DNA of 64,000 bases, taken from Schistocephalus solidus. Its lineage: Eukaryota > Platyhelminthes > Cestoda > Diphyllobothriidea > Diphyllobothriidae. The stretch lies in contig WEDG01005135.1 of assembly GCA_017591395.1 (NCBI GenBank), positions 286,708 to 350,707 on the forward strand, read 5' to 3'. This document shows, piece after piece, positions 52,668 through 64,000 of this stretch (the stretch's first letter is position 1; every line of letters starts with the position of its first letter). The notes below the pieces were generated by a model, which was not told where the DNA came from, did no database searches, and saw only the letters and a list, made by a program, of their open reading frames with translations. Both the position numbers and the translations under genes were made by a program.

Positions 52668-52919
52668 TCAATCCATTTCAGCTCGGGGTTCATCTTCACA
52701 CTCTCTTATATACAGTACATTATTACACCGAATAAGGACTTCACCCAGACTCCCGGTGAAACAGTTGTCAATATACTCGTCCGTACTGTGCAGTTGCAAA
52801 TTCATATACCGGTCTACAGCAACCAGGTAGCCTTTGTACTCCATGCCCCATTTCAATTTAACAATGACAAGCTTCCCAGTGATACTGTTAAGGAACGGCT
52901 TTGGGTTCACGGCCTCCAT
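52668..52919 (-). CDS. SNRPF: Small nuclear ribonucleoprotein F (Sm protein F), intronless
   Basis: Sm F is one subunit of the seven-member Sm ring that assembles on U1, U2, U4 and U5 snRNAs; it is needed for snRNP biogenesis and splicing. The 83-residue product is close to the usual length (human about 86). The Sm fold is easily read: [31 protein letters not shown] (Sm1 motif), YMNLQL, then [16 protein letters not shown] (Sm2 motif, with the RCNN RNA-binding residues). The ATG at 52919-52917 gives MEAVNPKPF; an upstream in-frame TTG is not needed. No intron interrupts it and no stop or shift is seen, so it looks functional, either an intronless gene or a young retrocopy. It ends in a variable acidic tail ([11 protein letters not shown]). 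Confidence 0.93.
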   Translation of the reverse strand: MEAVNPKPFLNSITGKLVIVKLKWGMEYKGYLVAVDRYMNLQLHSTDEYIDNCFTGSLGEVLIRCNNVLYIRECEDEPRAEMD

Positions 52920-52929
52920 TGTGCGCAAT

Positions 52930-53985
52930 AAAGTGGCTCCTCACCAACTGGTCTGAGCCCCACGATTTAGAGTTTCAATATACCGCACTATCTAGTCTGT
53001 CAACTGACTATTCTTAGGCCGCAAGAGAAATAACGTTTTGGGATTCAATGCAAATGGATAAGAGGCACCGGTAAGAAATACAACAAAACTACTATTTTTT
53101 CTATTTTCTGTGCTCTTCTTTGTAGAAGTATCATGATTTCTTTACTCAAATCACAAAATAGTAAGTAGAACTTTATGAGGTTTATCACATTTTACTTCCG
53201 TTCTAACAACGTTCACGCACCCACCTATAATATGAGTACAACAAATTAGGAATGGAACCTTAATTAATTTTTCATAGTGCAAAATTTGATTTTTTAAAGG
53301 AAATGACGGTGAGAGTATATACAGTTACTTCAGTCAGCGAGGAAGAGCTGTTGACAGGATGAAGGGCATACGGATTTCGTAAACTGAAGTGGCCAGAAGG
53401 ACGCATTCACTATGTTTTTGGACAGCATACCTTGCCAGGTTATCCCCATAATTTACACAGATATCCATTCTCCAGATCGCACAAATTGACGACAATGAGG
53501 AACTAATGAGTGGTGTTGTGACATAGAGTTTTAGGGCGAGGAATCGTCATATAGCCGGCGGAGCTGGTAATTTTCGAAGATGTTGTGCGAGGTCTGCCAG
53601 CATACGAATCATTTGATATAATTTACCTTCTCCAAACTATAAGTATTGTTAAGGGTCATGATCGTTGGAACAATTCTGTGCGGTTTTTGAACCTTTTGTT
53701 TCATGCGCCTTAGTGCTCAAGAACGAACCATATCGACGATTCATTTTCTCATACTGAAACGCTACTGCAGTATCAGCCTACTCTACCCCTTTACCTTATT
53801 TTTCTAAGCATTGTTTTTCTCCTACACTCTATTCGAAAATGGAGGCCTATGGAACTCTGCCTCCCTTTACAAAGTAGGAGTTATTTTCACCTCCTATTTT
53901 CTAGTTCACAATTAAATTCAAATTATCGCTAACTTTTTTCCTAACAGGACAAGTTCTGCCTATATTATTACATATTTTTACATTT
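52930..53985. other. AT-rich spacer, no gene recognised
   Basis: AT-rich sequence upstream of SNRPF. No promoter motif could be assigned with confidence. Confidence 0.5.
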
Positions 53986-54225
53986 TATCTGCCCGGCCCG
54001 GATGACATTCCAACAAAGCTGCTCTTCCAACTTGCTCGAGAGCTGGTCAAACCGCTTTCTGTTCTGTGCCAAAGCTTGTTTGCTACTGGCATCCTCCTCA
54101 CAGACTGGAAAACAGCCCACCTATTACCACTTCACAAAAGTAGTAGTTGTGCATCTGCGACCAACTAGTCTCGTCAGTCTGATATCCATCTGCTGCAAGA
54201 TTACTGGAGAAGATCAATAAGACAA
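53985..54225 (+). pseudogene. CR1-like LINE fragment (reverse transcriptase piece)
   Basis: Reads GPDDIPTKLLFQLARELVKP in one frame and continues with DWKTAHLLPLHKS-like sequence. It is nearly the same as the RT stretch at 55550-55750 of the next element, so it is a separate small piece of the same family. Confidence 0.6.
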
Positions 54226-54234
54226 ACGTAATTT

Positions 54235-56927
54235 GGCACTACCGAGTGTGTCCTACTTAAATTTTTGTATACAATCGCCCAAAGTCTGTTTTCGAAGCTG
54301 GACTAACTGAGAATACTGGTAACCGTTCTTTCTCCTGATATTATAGCAATCACGGAAACATTGCTGTCACAGAATATCAGCGATTGCGAAGTAGCATTAT
54401 CCGGATACCCGTTTCAGGAGAGACCGCATCCACCGCCAGGGCGGATGAGTTGCAGTGTATGTAAAGAGCACGTTCACTGTGTGTGAAACGACAGAGAAGA
54501 TTACCAATGGCATTGAGACTATTTGGCTGACTATAAAGACACAGGATCGCAGTCCCTTGAAGCCATGACACTCTACCGACCACCAACAATGGGCACTGAC
54601 GCTGATACTCTTTGTTGGAAAACATAAAAGAGATTGGTAATCGACCTGATGTTGTTCTCATGGGTGACTTCAATGCACCCAGCATTCGATGGAACGATCT
54701 GCAGGCGCAGTGCTCAAAGTATGCCTTCGGTCACCGTCTACTAAAAATAACCCTTGAAGAGAGTGCGTGGAGGACAACAGGCTAGTTGTTTAGATCTCGT
54801 CTTCACTCAAGATCCTGACCGTAAAGACGAGGTATACTTCCTACCTCCACTTAGTCGAAGTGATAATGCAGTACTTTCACGGCAGTATGGTTTATATTCT
54901 GTACCATCTACAATTAAGGAAACCTGGTCCAATATATGGTGATGACACTTTTGCAAAATGAGAGCTGAGATAGCACGAATAGACTGGGATCTTCCCCTTC
55001 TCCGGGAACGTCACTGAGGACTGGAATTTATTTAAGGAGTCGTTGTTGAATCTAATTGAATGCCACTGCCCACCATCAAAACTTAGGATAACCAACTGAC
55101 CACAGTGGCTGCCAAGAGATCGAAAAAGAGAGATTAAAAGGAAAGGAAGGCTTTGGAAGAAATTTTGCCGATCCAATGAAAATGTAGTCTTGTATGCATA
55201 CAAAATTCAAAGGAGCAAAATTAAAAGCTTGATCTTCAAAAGACGACGGGATTACGAGAAGGATTTGCTCCAGCGAGCAGTTCACAATCCCAAATCGCTT
55301 AACAGCTATTTGCGAAAAACACGTAACAGGAACCCGATTCGTCCTGTGAGAAATGATGACAGTTGCGAGATATCGGAAATTAAAAACAAAGGTGGGCACT
55401 TTTCCCCGGTATTTCACTTGGTTTTTTACCAGAGAAGCTATTTTCATTTAATCTAGTTACCAGACCATTGGAACTCCAATTAGTCAGGATATGCTCTTTC
55501 GAGAAGAGGCGGTCTTTGAAGAACTATAAAGGTATAATGAATTTAAATCTCCCGGCCCCGGTGAGATTTCAGCAAAGCTGCTCCGCGAACTTTCTCCAAA
55601 GCTGGTCAAACCGCTTTCCTTTCTGTATCAGAACTCGTTCGATACGAGAATTCTTCGTACAGATTAGAAAACAGCCCACATTTCACCGCTTCGGAAAATT
55701 GGTAGTCGCTAACCTGCTAAAAACTACAGTCCTGTCAGCCTGACCTCAATCTGTTGCAAGGTTATGGAGAATGTTGTCAAAAAGTAATTAATGGTTTATT
55801 TGCAAACCCAAAACCTCTTATCCAATGCACAATACGGCTTTCGTAGGGGAAGATCTTACGTTACGAGCTTACTTTATACGATGCGAAGCTGTACAAAAGC
55901 ACTCGATGCAAAAGATACCGTGCATGTTAGTTACATTGATTTCCTGAAGTCCTTCGACAGTGTTGCACACCAACGTCTCATTTAAAAGTTAAGAATGTTG
56001 GGTATTGGAGGCAATGTTCTTACTTGGACCGAGAATTTTCTCGTTGGTCGTTCCCAAATGGTCTGCGTAGGCGGAGAGCGATCAAGGCGCACAGTCATGG
56101 ACAGTGGAGCCCCACAAGTTTCCGATCCTATTTCACTCGTTCGTTAATGATTGTATTCAGGAATTTGACTGTGACTTTGCTATGTTTGCGGACAATATAA
56201 AAATCTGGAAAGTCATCCACAACGCTGCCGCTGGAGACAATTTCCAAAAAAATCTTCGTCGATTGGATGAGTGGTCCCGCAGATGACTCTCGTCCTTCAA
56301 CTCACGCAAATGCGCCCTGCTACGTCTGGGAAATTGAAATCAGGTCGCTGATATGTGACCCTTCTATTTGAACAGTATGCCACTCCAAGAAGCAGAAACA
56401 CAAACGGATCTTGACGTTTGGATGAAAGACAACCTGCAGCCTTTTACGCAATGTTGCAAGGCAGCTAAATCCACCAATTCAGTGATGTATGCTATCAAGC
56501 GGTCATTTAATTTTACGATGCAGACAGCTTTTCTAAGGACTGCGCTCTCGTGTGTGATGCCTTTTCCCAACTCGCCACTACAACTTATCTCCGGGACATC
56601 CCTTCAAACTGCGTGTACCTCAAGCAAGATTGAATTTGAGGAAGTATTTTATCTCCAATCGTGTCGTGGAACCGTGGAATATCTTACCCGAGGCAATGGC
56701 AATATCTCAATCTGTGGATAAATTTTAACGTCGGCTTAACCTGCATATGCTGAAGCACCAAGTGGACTGTGTGAGTACCTAACTTAAGGACACCAGTGTC
56801 CTATGTGTCCTGTCCACCTTCACTTTACTGTGATTTCCTGACATTGGTTTAATTCTTGAGATTTTTATGTGTCAAATAGGGAGTTCAATGTTGTAAGCCC
56901 ATTATTTCCTCAAATAAACTGAACTGT
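54235..56927 (+). pseudogene. CR1-like LINE, endonuclease and RT, heavily decayed
   Basis: Endonuclease motifs appear in broken frames: SPDIIAITETLLS (about 54335-54370) and VLMGDFNAPSIRWND (54655-54700). RT motifs: LLSNAQYGFRRGRSYVTSLL (about 55813-55875), SYIDFLKSFDSVAHQRLI (55928-55983) and MFADNIKIW (56180-56210), where the catalytic FADD reads FADN. It ends with CTCAAATAAACTGAACTG (AATAAA at 56913-56918), a CR1-like tail with a short repeat. Many stops and shifts; certainly inactive. Confidence 0.75.
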
Positions 56928-57630
56928 ATAAAGTTTCCCAGGGTGCTTGAAGTACAAATGTATTTATTTATATGTGTTCCATGTATTTATTTTTAGTAAA
57001 TAACGCTACAAAAACCCTTACATAACTTGCAGGGATTTCAAAAGAAACGGTGCAAACCGCGTGAAACAAATTGTTATTTCAAAGGCACACATCTACAGTT
57101 TCCTCTATTAAACTGAGGTGAACTGTGCGTGTCTGTTTAAACCTTTTCACTTGTTTGTAAGTTATTTTTCTTCCAAACTATATTCGGAAAATCGAACTAG
57201 AACATGAAGTGTGGGAAGAAAAGTGACTTATTGAAGAAAACGTATAACGTCACTGTCAGTAAGATAGTGCTGATGAGCAAATGATGCGCATAGCTAAACT
57301 GAACTAAATAGAGATTAATAGTGGCGTCTATTACCAATCCCCTACGGGAATGTGTGATCTAAAATAGCGTTCACTGTGTTACTTAGAAGAAAGGCTGCCA
57401 CTTGAGCTATGGGCCAGAGAGCCTGGATCTGGACCTTTATTTACTTCCCTAATTCGTCTGTGTGTGGATAAATAACTAACCGAAGGAGCATGAAGTTGTT
57501 TTTGTAGTTTTTTTAGTCTCTTGGAAAGGAAGTTAGGAATTTGTGACTTATATGGTCACCTCTCTTCTATTAAGGTATCTCCAATTATAAAAAAGGGTAG
57601 AGTATAAAAGGTTAACAGCTTCCGTCGCGG
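56928..57630. other. Spacer between two CR1-like elements
   Basis: AT-rich; it may include the 5' UTR of the following element. No gene recognised. Confidence 0.4.
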
Positions 57631-58445
57631 ATGTCGTTAGAAGATATGAACCCCAGTTTAGTGACCTTACATAGTTGTTCATATAGTCAATGTCGAGTTT
57701 TTTTGGATTTATGTTTGCCATTAACTTTAGGAATAGTTGCTAATACTGACGAAAATAAAATCGTCAACCAGAGTAGCATTCTTCCTAATACTGATGCTCT
57801 ATCAACAAATCTGAACTCAAAGTCACCAAACATACATTTCGACCGAAAACGAAATCTCGTTATAAAAGGGGTTCCCGAGTCCACTTCTCTGATTGCAAAG
57901 GAAAGGGTAGAACATGACCTCAGTCTTTTCCGGGAATACTCATATTCGATTCTTCGAGATGGCGAATGCGTAACAGTGCACAAAGCATTCCGTTTAGGAA
58001 AAGCGGATGTTTCACATAAACTATCATCACCAAGGCCTCTTAAAATCATTCTTGAAAATGATATTCAGGCTTCACGCCTCCTAGAACGGAGAACGGCTCT
58101 CCGTAGCTCACACAGGGATGTGTTTTTTCAGCCGGATTACGAACCCAAGGAAAGGTACAAAATGAGGATGCTGAGAGCAGAACTGAAGAGGAGGACCGAG
58201 CAGGGGGAAAAATGGCTCCAAATAAAGGACGGGGAAATAAAAGTGATAAAGAGGTCTTTCTTATGGCAGACCCGGTTCATAATCAAGGTGGAGTCTCGCC
58301 GAGACGGATGACATTAAATACGATGTTCCCAACTGTACAGAGCTTGAATAATACAAAGAAGGCACTCCAGAACTCGGATGATGACCACTCATCAGAACAC
58401 AGCGTCGGCGGGATGGACACCAGTTCATCTCGGAAAAAAAAATGA
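57631..58445 (+). pseudogene. CR1-like ORF1 (RNA-binding-type protein)
   Basis: The frame from ATG 57631 to 58311 has NLVIKGVPES, RPLKIILENDIQASRLL, DVFFQPDYEPKERYKMRML and RTEQGEKWLQIKDGEI. This is the pattern of ORF1 proteins of CR1-type elements, thought to bind the element RNA. A shift near 58220-58270 would move into the overlapping frame with Ser/Asp/Asn-rich sequence ending SSRKKK and a TGA at 58443-58445. I therefore take the natural ORF1 end to be 58445. The first 30 residues, with no known motif, could be non-native. Confidence 0.7.
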
Positions 58446-59170
58446 CAGACTCTAGTATTCAATCGCGCGAAATGCGCAGAAGTCTTTATGGAGGAGTTAC
58501 CCAGTCTAAATTGAGATGTTTGTATACCAATGCTCGGAGTCTCCTATTGAAAGTAGATGAGCTCAAAGCATTAGTATCAGACCGAACCCCCGATATCGTT
58601 GCCATCACGGAAACGTGGCTCAAAGCCGAAATCGCGGATAGCGAGGTTTCGATTGATGGATACCAACTTTATCGAAAAGACCGAGAAAATAGAAAGGGTA
58701 GAGGAGTGGCCGTATATGTTAGGACAGGAATCTCGGCAGTCGAACGAGCACACTCCATCTTCCCTGAATATGAATTTCTCTGGATAAAGATTAAAAAGGA
58801 GTGTTCACAGAACCTACAATTCTTGACGATCTACAGACCACCGAACATTCCAAGTGCAGCTGATGAGTCCCTCCTCCATTTGCTCAAGGAAGTAGCAAGT
58901 CACCAGGAGGTGCTTGTTGCTGGAGATTTCAATGCACCTATAGTAGACTGGTTTAATCTAACAGTTGATGGTGCACCAACATCCTTCGGCCAAAAGCTAA
59001 TGGATCTCACTCTCGACCAACCTCTGGTACAGAAGGTTAACATTCCAACGAGATTTAGAGAGAGAACCAGAGAGCAAATTGCCTGGACCTTGTATTTACG
59101 AAGGACTTCTCTAGCATTGATGAAGTGTATTTTATTGCACCCCTCGGTAAGAGTGACCATAGTACGCTGA
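58442..59170 (+). pseudogene. CR1-like ORF2, endonuclease domain
   Basis: Starts with ATG at 58442-58444, overlapping the ORF1 stop as ATGA. Motifs: LRCLYTNARSLLLKVDEL, DIVAITETWL (catalytic Glu), GRGVAVYVR, TIYRPPN, VLVAGDFNAPIVDW. A one-base shift near 59095 moves the rest, including the SDHS block with the catalytic His (about 59149-59160), out of frame. Apart from that, the endonuclease core looks intact. Confidence 0.85.
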
Positions 59171-59521
59171 TGTGGGATTACTCACTTTATTCTCATCGCC
59201 AGAATGGAACGGAATGCAAGCGAAATACATGGAAGGTTGATTTTTAACGCGATGAGGAAAGAGCGATGTCTATGAGATGGGATTGTTTGCTTAAAAGGGA
59301 ATCCAGAGGATGACTGGCGATCATTTAAGACAGTCTCACTCGATCTGATTGAACGCTTTTTGTCCAGTGAAGGTTCTAAAAAGAATAGTCGCCCCGCCTG
59401 GTTAACAAGAGGAACTTAACAGGCAGCTAAAGAAGAAGAATAAAAATGGAAGGTATTCAGGCAAACAGGGTCAGCAGAGCATCTCAAAGAATTTCGTCAT
59501 CAAAGAAACGCTGTAAAAAGA

Positions 59522-61384
59522 ATGATCCGTCAGGCAAGGAAGAACTACGAATCAAGAATTATTCAACAGGCTGAATATAAACCAAAACTTTTATTCCATT
59601 ATATCAATAGCCGACTAAAAAACAAGGACCCAGTAGCAGTACTCATGGATGGGAATGGCGTTGAAGTCGTTGAAAATTGCGATAAAGCCGAGTACTTAGG
59701 TCCGTTTTTTGCCTCGGTTTTCACTAGAGAACCGGAACTTCAGCTTGACCACGTCAACAGTGCTGTTATAGACGCCGGTCCAGTTCTTGAATATATAATC
59801 TTCCAGGAACCTATCGTGGAACTAGAACTGCAAAATCTGAAAGAAGCGAAGTCATCTGGTCCGGACGATATACCGGCCAAGTTCTTGAAAGAACTGGCCA
59901 GCGAACTGTCCAAACCACTAGCTCATATATTTAATTCGTCATTTGAATCAGGGAAACTGCCATCAGAATGGAAGGCAGCAAATATATACCCCATATACAA
60001 GAGTGGTGCTCGATCTAATGTCAACAATTATCGGCCTGTCAGCCTAACCTCCATTTGCTGTAAAATAATGGAATCAATAATCAAGAAGGCAACCATGAAG
60101 TTCCTTGAGGAAAACCAATTACTCTCAGATCTCCAGCATGGCTTCAGACAGAATCGCTCCTGTCTTTCTAGTTTATTACTCTCCACAGAGCAGTGGACTC
60201 GTGCACTGGACGAAAATGGTAGGAGTTGACGTCATATACACTGATTTCAAAGAAGGCGTTTGACAGTGTCCCACACAAACGTCTCATCTACAAAATTATC
60301 TGAAATCGGCATAAGAGGAATGCTGCTGACATGGATCGCAGACTTTCTTACAGATAGATTGCAAACTGTGTGCGTCGATACCTCAAAGTCAACACCTACT
60401 CCGGCTCTAAGTGGTGTCCCCCAAGGCTCGGTATTAGGGCCGTTGCTCTTCTTAGTGTACATCAACGACTGAATCGGCGAACTGGATTGCAGCGCCATCA
60501 TGTTTGCGAACGATGTTAAATTGTGGAGGGTCATCAGATCTGATTTCGATAGGCACGCACTTCAAGAGGATCTCAACCGTCTTAGCAGCTGGTCTGCTCG
60601 TTGGCTCTTAAATTTTAACGTTGGAAAGTGTGTGGTCCTAAGACTGCGTACCAAAAGGACCAGTGAGGAGGATGATTCCTACCAATACATTCTCAATGGG
60701 CAGCCCCTTTCAATTGTTGAGGAACAGAAGGACCTCGGTGCTCTAATAAACTCCTCATTTAAACCATCTTCACAGTGTTTAAAGGCAGCTAAACGCGCTA
60801 CACAGGTCTTATTTGCGCTCAGACGTGGATTTGTGCAGATTGATAAGGAACTCTTCCGGAAAACCTACGGGGTATTTGTTCGATCTCACTTGGAATATGC
60901 CATCCAGGCCTGGCGTCCGTGGTTTAAGAAGGATTATCTACAGCTGGAACGAGTGCAGGCGAGGGCTACGAAGATGGTCAAGAATCTAAGTCATGTGCCT
61001 AACAAAGCCAGACTGGTTGAACTTGATTTGTTTCCTCTTAATTACAGGCAACTACGCGGTGACCTCATCCAAACCTACCGGATTGTCAGAGGCTGCGATT
61101 ATGCCCTAGAATTTGCTGACTTCTTCGAATTGGCTGGGACGGAACATCTGCGGGGTCATTCCTTTAAACTGCAGAGGAAGTTTGTCCACACGGAACTGCG
61201 TCGGAACGCCTTTTCGCAGAGGGTCGTTGGAGCATGGAACGGACTCCCTGACGAGGTGGTCCTTTCAGAAACTGTTGACACATTTACATTCAAACTAGAT
61301 ATTCATTTTCTGAGAAACTATTGTCAATATAATGAAGATTGCGTAAACAGTGGCAGGTTGCGCCTGGCCCACACATATCGATGA
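59522..61384 (+). pseudogene. CR1-like ORF2, reverse transcriptase domain
   Basis: RT motifs in the same frame as the endonuclease start: SSGPDDIPAKFLKELA, NYRPVSLTSICCKIMESII, HGFRQNRSCLSSLL, a shifted YTDFKKAFDSVPH equivalent (60235-60280), SGVPQGSVLGPLLFLVYIND and, after a TGA at 60470-60472, MFANDVKLWR at 60500. The catalytic FADD is FAND, a first-Asp to Asn change that should abolish activity. The C-terminal part (LGALINSSFKPSSQCLKAAKRA; RSHLEYAIQAWRPW; LRGHSFKLQRKF) is well preserved to TGA at 61382-61384. Confidence 0.85.
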
Positions 61385-61509
61385 CCCTACATTTTCATTT
61401 GTCAGATATATCCCTGTAAACGTTTGTAGTATTGACATTTTTGCATGTGAATAGGGAGCTCAAGGGCGAAAGCCTACTTCCCTCAATAAAGTGACTTAAA
61501 GTGACTTAT

Positions 61510-63440
61510 GTAAATGTAACTAGAATCTGATGTTACTTTTATGTTTAGAGGGAGCATTGTTATTATTGCCTTATGATCACTTTCAAAGGTTATGCTGTCG
61601 TAATGCGTATGTAGGGGCCAGATATCATTTGTGAGAATAATGTCTAGTTTGTTGTTTCCTCGGGTCGGTTTATTGATTATTTGTGTACAGTTATGGAAGA
61701 CAATTGATGATAGCAGTTCATCACGTCTAGTGGTGGCTGATAGGTTCGCCCAGTTTATTTTAGGACGGTTTAGATCACCTGCAATTATCTTATATTCAAA
61801 TTGAATATTTGATATGGTATCTATTAGATTGGTTAGGCCAGTGTCATCATTACTACATTCTGGAGGAGTGTAGAGACATCCGATATGTATGTTTTTGTGT
61901 GACATGAATTTTAATGTGGCAAAGCATGCTTCGCCAGGGAAAGTTTCGTGTGAAACCACATCGAAACCACTTTGTTCAATGGTAGTTTTGATGTATATCA
62001 TACAGCCACAGCCTCGTTTATTAATGCGGTCTTTTCGATAGAAATTGTAGTTTGGGACAAATAGCGAAGCATTCGATGTTAATTCATTAACCCATGTTTC
62101 CGTCAAACAAACTTTGTCAGGGATTATAGGCTTCAACGAATGTCCTAAGTTGTGGTATTTTATGTACTATAGATCTCGCATTAATAAGGGCGATACTTAG
62201 GACGTCGGATAGGGAAGAGGCCAGCTGTTGTGAAAAAACTGATTTCTAAAACTGTTTTGATTGTGCGATGGGCTAATAGAAGGGAAGTGTGTAACTGCTG
62301 GAATGTATGGTGATGTGTATGGTGAGAAATGAGTGAATGGGTAAGAGTGTAAGCGTTGAGTGGGTTTCGGGATTTGAGTGCATGGTTTAACGTGTATGGG
62401 TTGTGTGTGGGTGTTAGAGTGCATGGGTTGAGGGTAGAGGTTATGCCCTATATGGGGGAGGATTAACTGGGCGGTTATTGTAAATACCTGGAGTTATTGT
62501 TGGGAAGGTTTGCCGACCTAGGTAACTGGTTTGGTTGCCATAAGTTGCTACTATGTTTGAAAGGTTAGCGTGCGTTGGTTTACTCGTATGCCATGCATTT
62601 TGATTTGAGGGAGTTAAGGTGTTATTATAAGAGCTTATTCGTGTCTTATGAGAGTTTGCAGAGTTTGGAGCACTCATATTCGTTGGGTTGACATTTTTTA
62701 GGCTTTTTGGTAGTAATGATGTGCTCAATAAAGCTTTTTGTATAGGAATACTAACTGGCAGACAAATTGGGTTATCTTTTGAGCTTGAAGGGATTGAAAC
62801 GTACGTCATAGGATTTGTATGATTTGCTGGGTCGAAATTTTCTGTTACTAGTTGGTCAGTTGGCGGAGTCGTAGTAACACTTATATTACTATCTTATATT
62901 GCGACATGACTGGATCCAGAATTTGTGTCATCAAGCTGTTCCAGGGAGGGTATCGCATTTTGAGGTGCTCCTTTCGTTTGATTCTGACCTCCTCTCCTAA
63001 CTGCTGAAGCATTTATTCGATTGGTATTATGAGTTTCAGAATAACAATAAGAAAAACTTGCCAAAGGTTTGGCTAAGGAGACACTATGTTTATTATTTTG
63101 ATCAAACTGACTTATACGCTTCGCATTATAGTTGGCAGCGTTGGAAGTGCCTGCTTGAGATTCCACCGAGGAGACGGTATGATTAACATTTGGTTTAAGC
63201 TGTGTGGCTTTGGTCTGAAGTTCACGTCTTTGCATAGGTGTGAGGGCTGGACCTATGAATGCTATACGGGTGAGCAGAGTTCGGTTTTCTTCAGGGTTTT
63301 GTAGAACTAGATCGGCTTCGGTTTGTGAATAGAAGGTCACTAACACTGGCTTATTTTTGCTTCTTGAGTTAAGCCTTTTGGTGGAAGCTATGCGGATGTT
63401 GTAGACCGCAACAGTTTCACTTTCCGCACACTCCTCCTTT
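61510..63440 (-). pseudogene. Different CR1-like LINE, - strand, lacking its RT
   Basis: Endonuclease on the - strand (62190-61510): SIALINARSIVHKIPQLRTF, DKVCLTETWVNEL, YRKDRINKRGCGCMIYIK, IAGDLNRPKINW and FESDHKAII (catalytic His). Upstream, 63440-62441 holds an ORF1-like stretch (PVLVTFYSQTEADLVLQN; FIGPALTPMQRREL) and a Ser/Asn/Thr/Pro-rich linker with an in-frame stop at about 62894 and a shift near 62440. The RT half is missing: the element ends at the 3' end of the + strand CR1-like copy. The sequence differs clearly from that copy, so it is another family. Confidence 0.75.
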
Positions 63441-63449
63441 CCTGCAGTT

Positions 63450-64000
63450 TACTTCTCCACCACCAAGTTCACCTTTTTATAAACACTAATGAGCGTAACC
63501 TGCGTCCACCAGATACGCTCAGTATACTTTCACTCAATGCGAGATTACTGATGAATAAGATGACTTATTTAAGAACTGTTCCTTTTGAGTTTAAACCAGA
63601 TGTTGTGTGCATCACAGAGTCTTGTGCTCACTCTCTAATTTCCAACTCGCTGCTCGCTTTAGACAATTTTAGTTTATATCGACCGGACCGCGCTGAAAAA
63701 ATCTGGCGGTGGTTGTCTTATATACATTATATCATCTCTTATACATTCTCCCTAACCACATAAGTGAGTGTCACGCGCTTGCTTGACTTCTGTATATACC
63801 TCACTGCTCAAGGCATGTAACGTACTGATGATAGGTAACAACATTGAATCAGCTGCCTGTTGCACCCTTAGCAACATTCTCCCTATCATCTACACCTTTC
63901 AAATATCCCTCTCAGCCTTTTGGCAATGACGTTCTATTTACCAATCGTTATGGCGCAGTTTGCAATTACCCTCCAAGCCACAATAATTTCCAACAATTAC
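63450..64000 (+). pseudogene. Third CR1-like LINE fragment, runs off the window
   Basis: LSILSLNARLLMNKMTYLRT, KPDVVCITESCAHSLISNS, NFSLYRPDR and WRWLSYIHYI correspond to the start of a CR1-type endonuclease. Beyond 63760 the frame is broken, though SQPFGNDVLFTNRYGAV near 63910-63955 may be its continuation. It lies back to back with the - strand LINE at 63440. Confidence 0.6.

Larger units (their letters stand above)
57631..61507 (+). mobile_element. CR1-like non-LTR retrotransposon, nearly full length, inactive
   Basis: Carries ORF1, then ORF2 with endonuclease and reverse transcriptase. It ends with CCTCAATAAAGTGACTT and a second GTGACTT unit (61482-61507), the short tandem 3' tail expected of the CR1 group. 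A few frame shifts and stops (about 58270, 59095, 60228-60290, 60471) interrupt the reading frames. Its 3' end directly abuts another LINE on the opposite strand. It is the best-preserved CR1-like copy in the window. Confidence 0.85.

Noticed and set aside
1..64000. CRISPR arrays, rRNA genes, bacterial operons or LTR retrotransposons with clear terminal repeats
   Set aside because: None seen; sequence organisation is eukaryotic, with dispersed rather than regularly spaced repeats.

Overview
This looks like a piece of a repeat-rich flatworm nuclear genome, probably a tapeworm (inference). Genes are split by large introns with GT/AG junctions, exons are GC-rich with low-complexity tracts, and most other sequence is decayed non-LTR retrotransposons, Penelope-like remnants and tRNA-derived SINEs. 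The RTE-like LINE with a C-terminal C2H2 zinc-finger tail resembles elements I associate with diphyllobothriid tapeworms. That assignment is from memory and untested.

Left half (about 2.6-36 kb): one host gene on the + strand, an SH2B-family adaptor (SH2B1/APS/Lnk). Seven exons are supported by matching splice phases: 2629-3235, 3968-4313, 9186-9290, 12189-12778, 15824-15972, 18794-19427 and 35116-35529. They encode an acidic/Ala-rich N-terminal region, a PH domain split over three exons, a long low-complexity linker, an SH2 domain split by a 15.7-kb intron, and a C-terminal tail with an APS-type Cbl-docking sequence (RAVQNQY). The 5' end with the dimerisation domain is not found and probably lies upstream. 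The last intron holds an almost full-length RTE-like LINE (about 24.4-28.2 kb, same strand, with in-frame stops), copies of a roughly 0.8-kb non-coding repeat, and a Penelope-like GIY-YIG remnant.

Middle (36-52 kb): no host gene recognised. It contains a second Penelope-like remnant (- strand), an inverted pair of tRNA-derived SINEs forming a palindrome of about 300 bp at 39.4-39.7 kb, a second SINE family, a 5'-truncated degenerate copy of the zinc-finger LINE (42.8-45.4 kb), and two copies of the 0.8-kb repeat whose distal 400 bp are about 96% identical.

Right (52-64 kb): an intact intronless gene for the spliceosomal Sm protein F (SNRPF, - strand, 52668-52919), then a cluster of CR1-type LINEs: one degenerate (54.2-56.9 kb), one nearly full length with ORF1 and ORF2 overlapping as ATGA (57.6-61.5 kb), one truncated on the - strand (61.5-63.4 kb) and a fragment running off the window end. 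No bacterial-type operon, CRISPR array or rRNA was seen. Coordinates of repeats are approximate because they were compared by eye.
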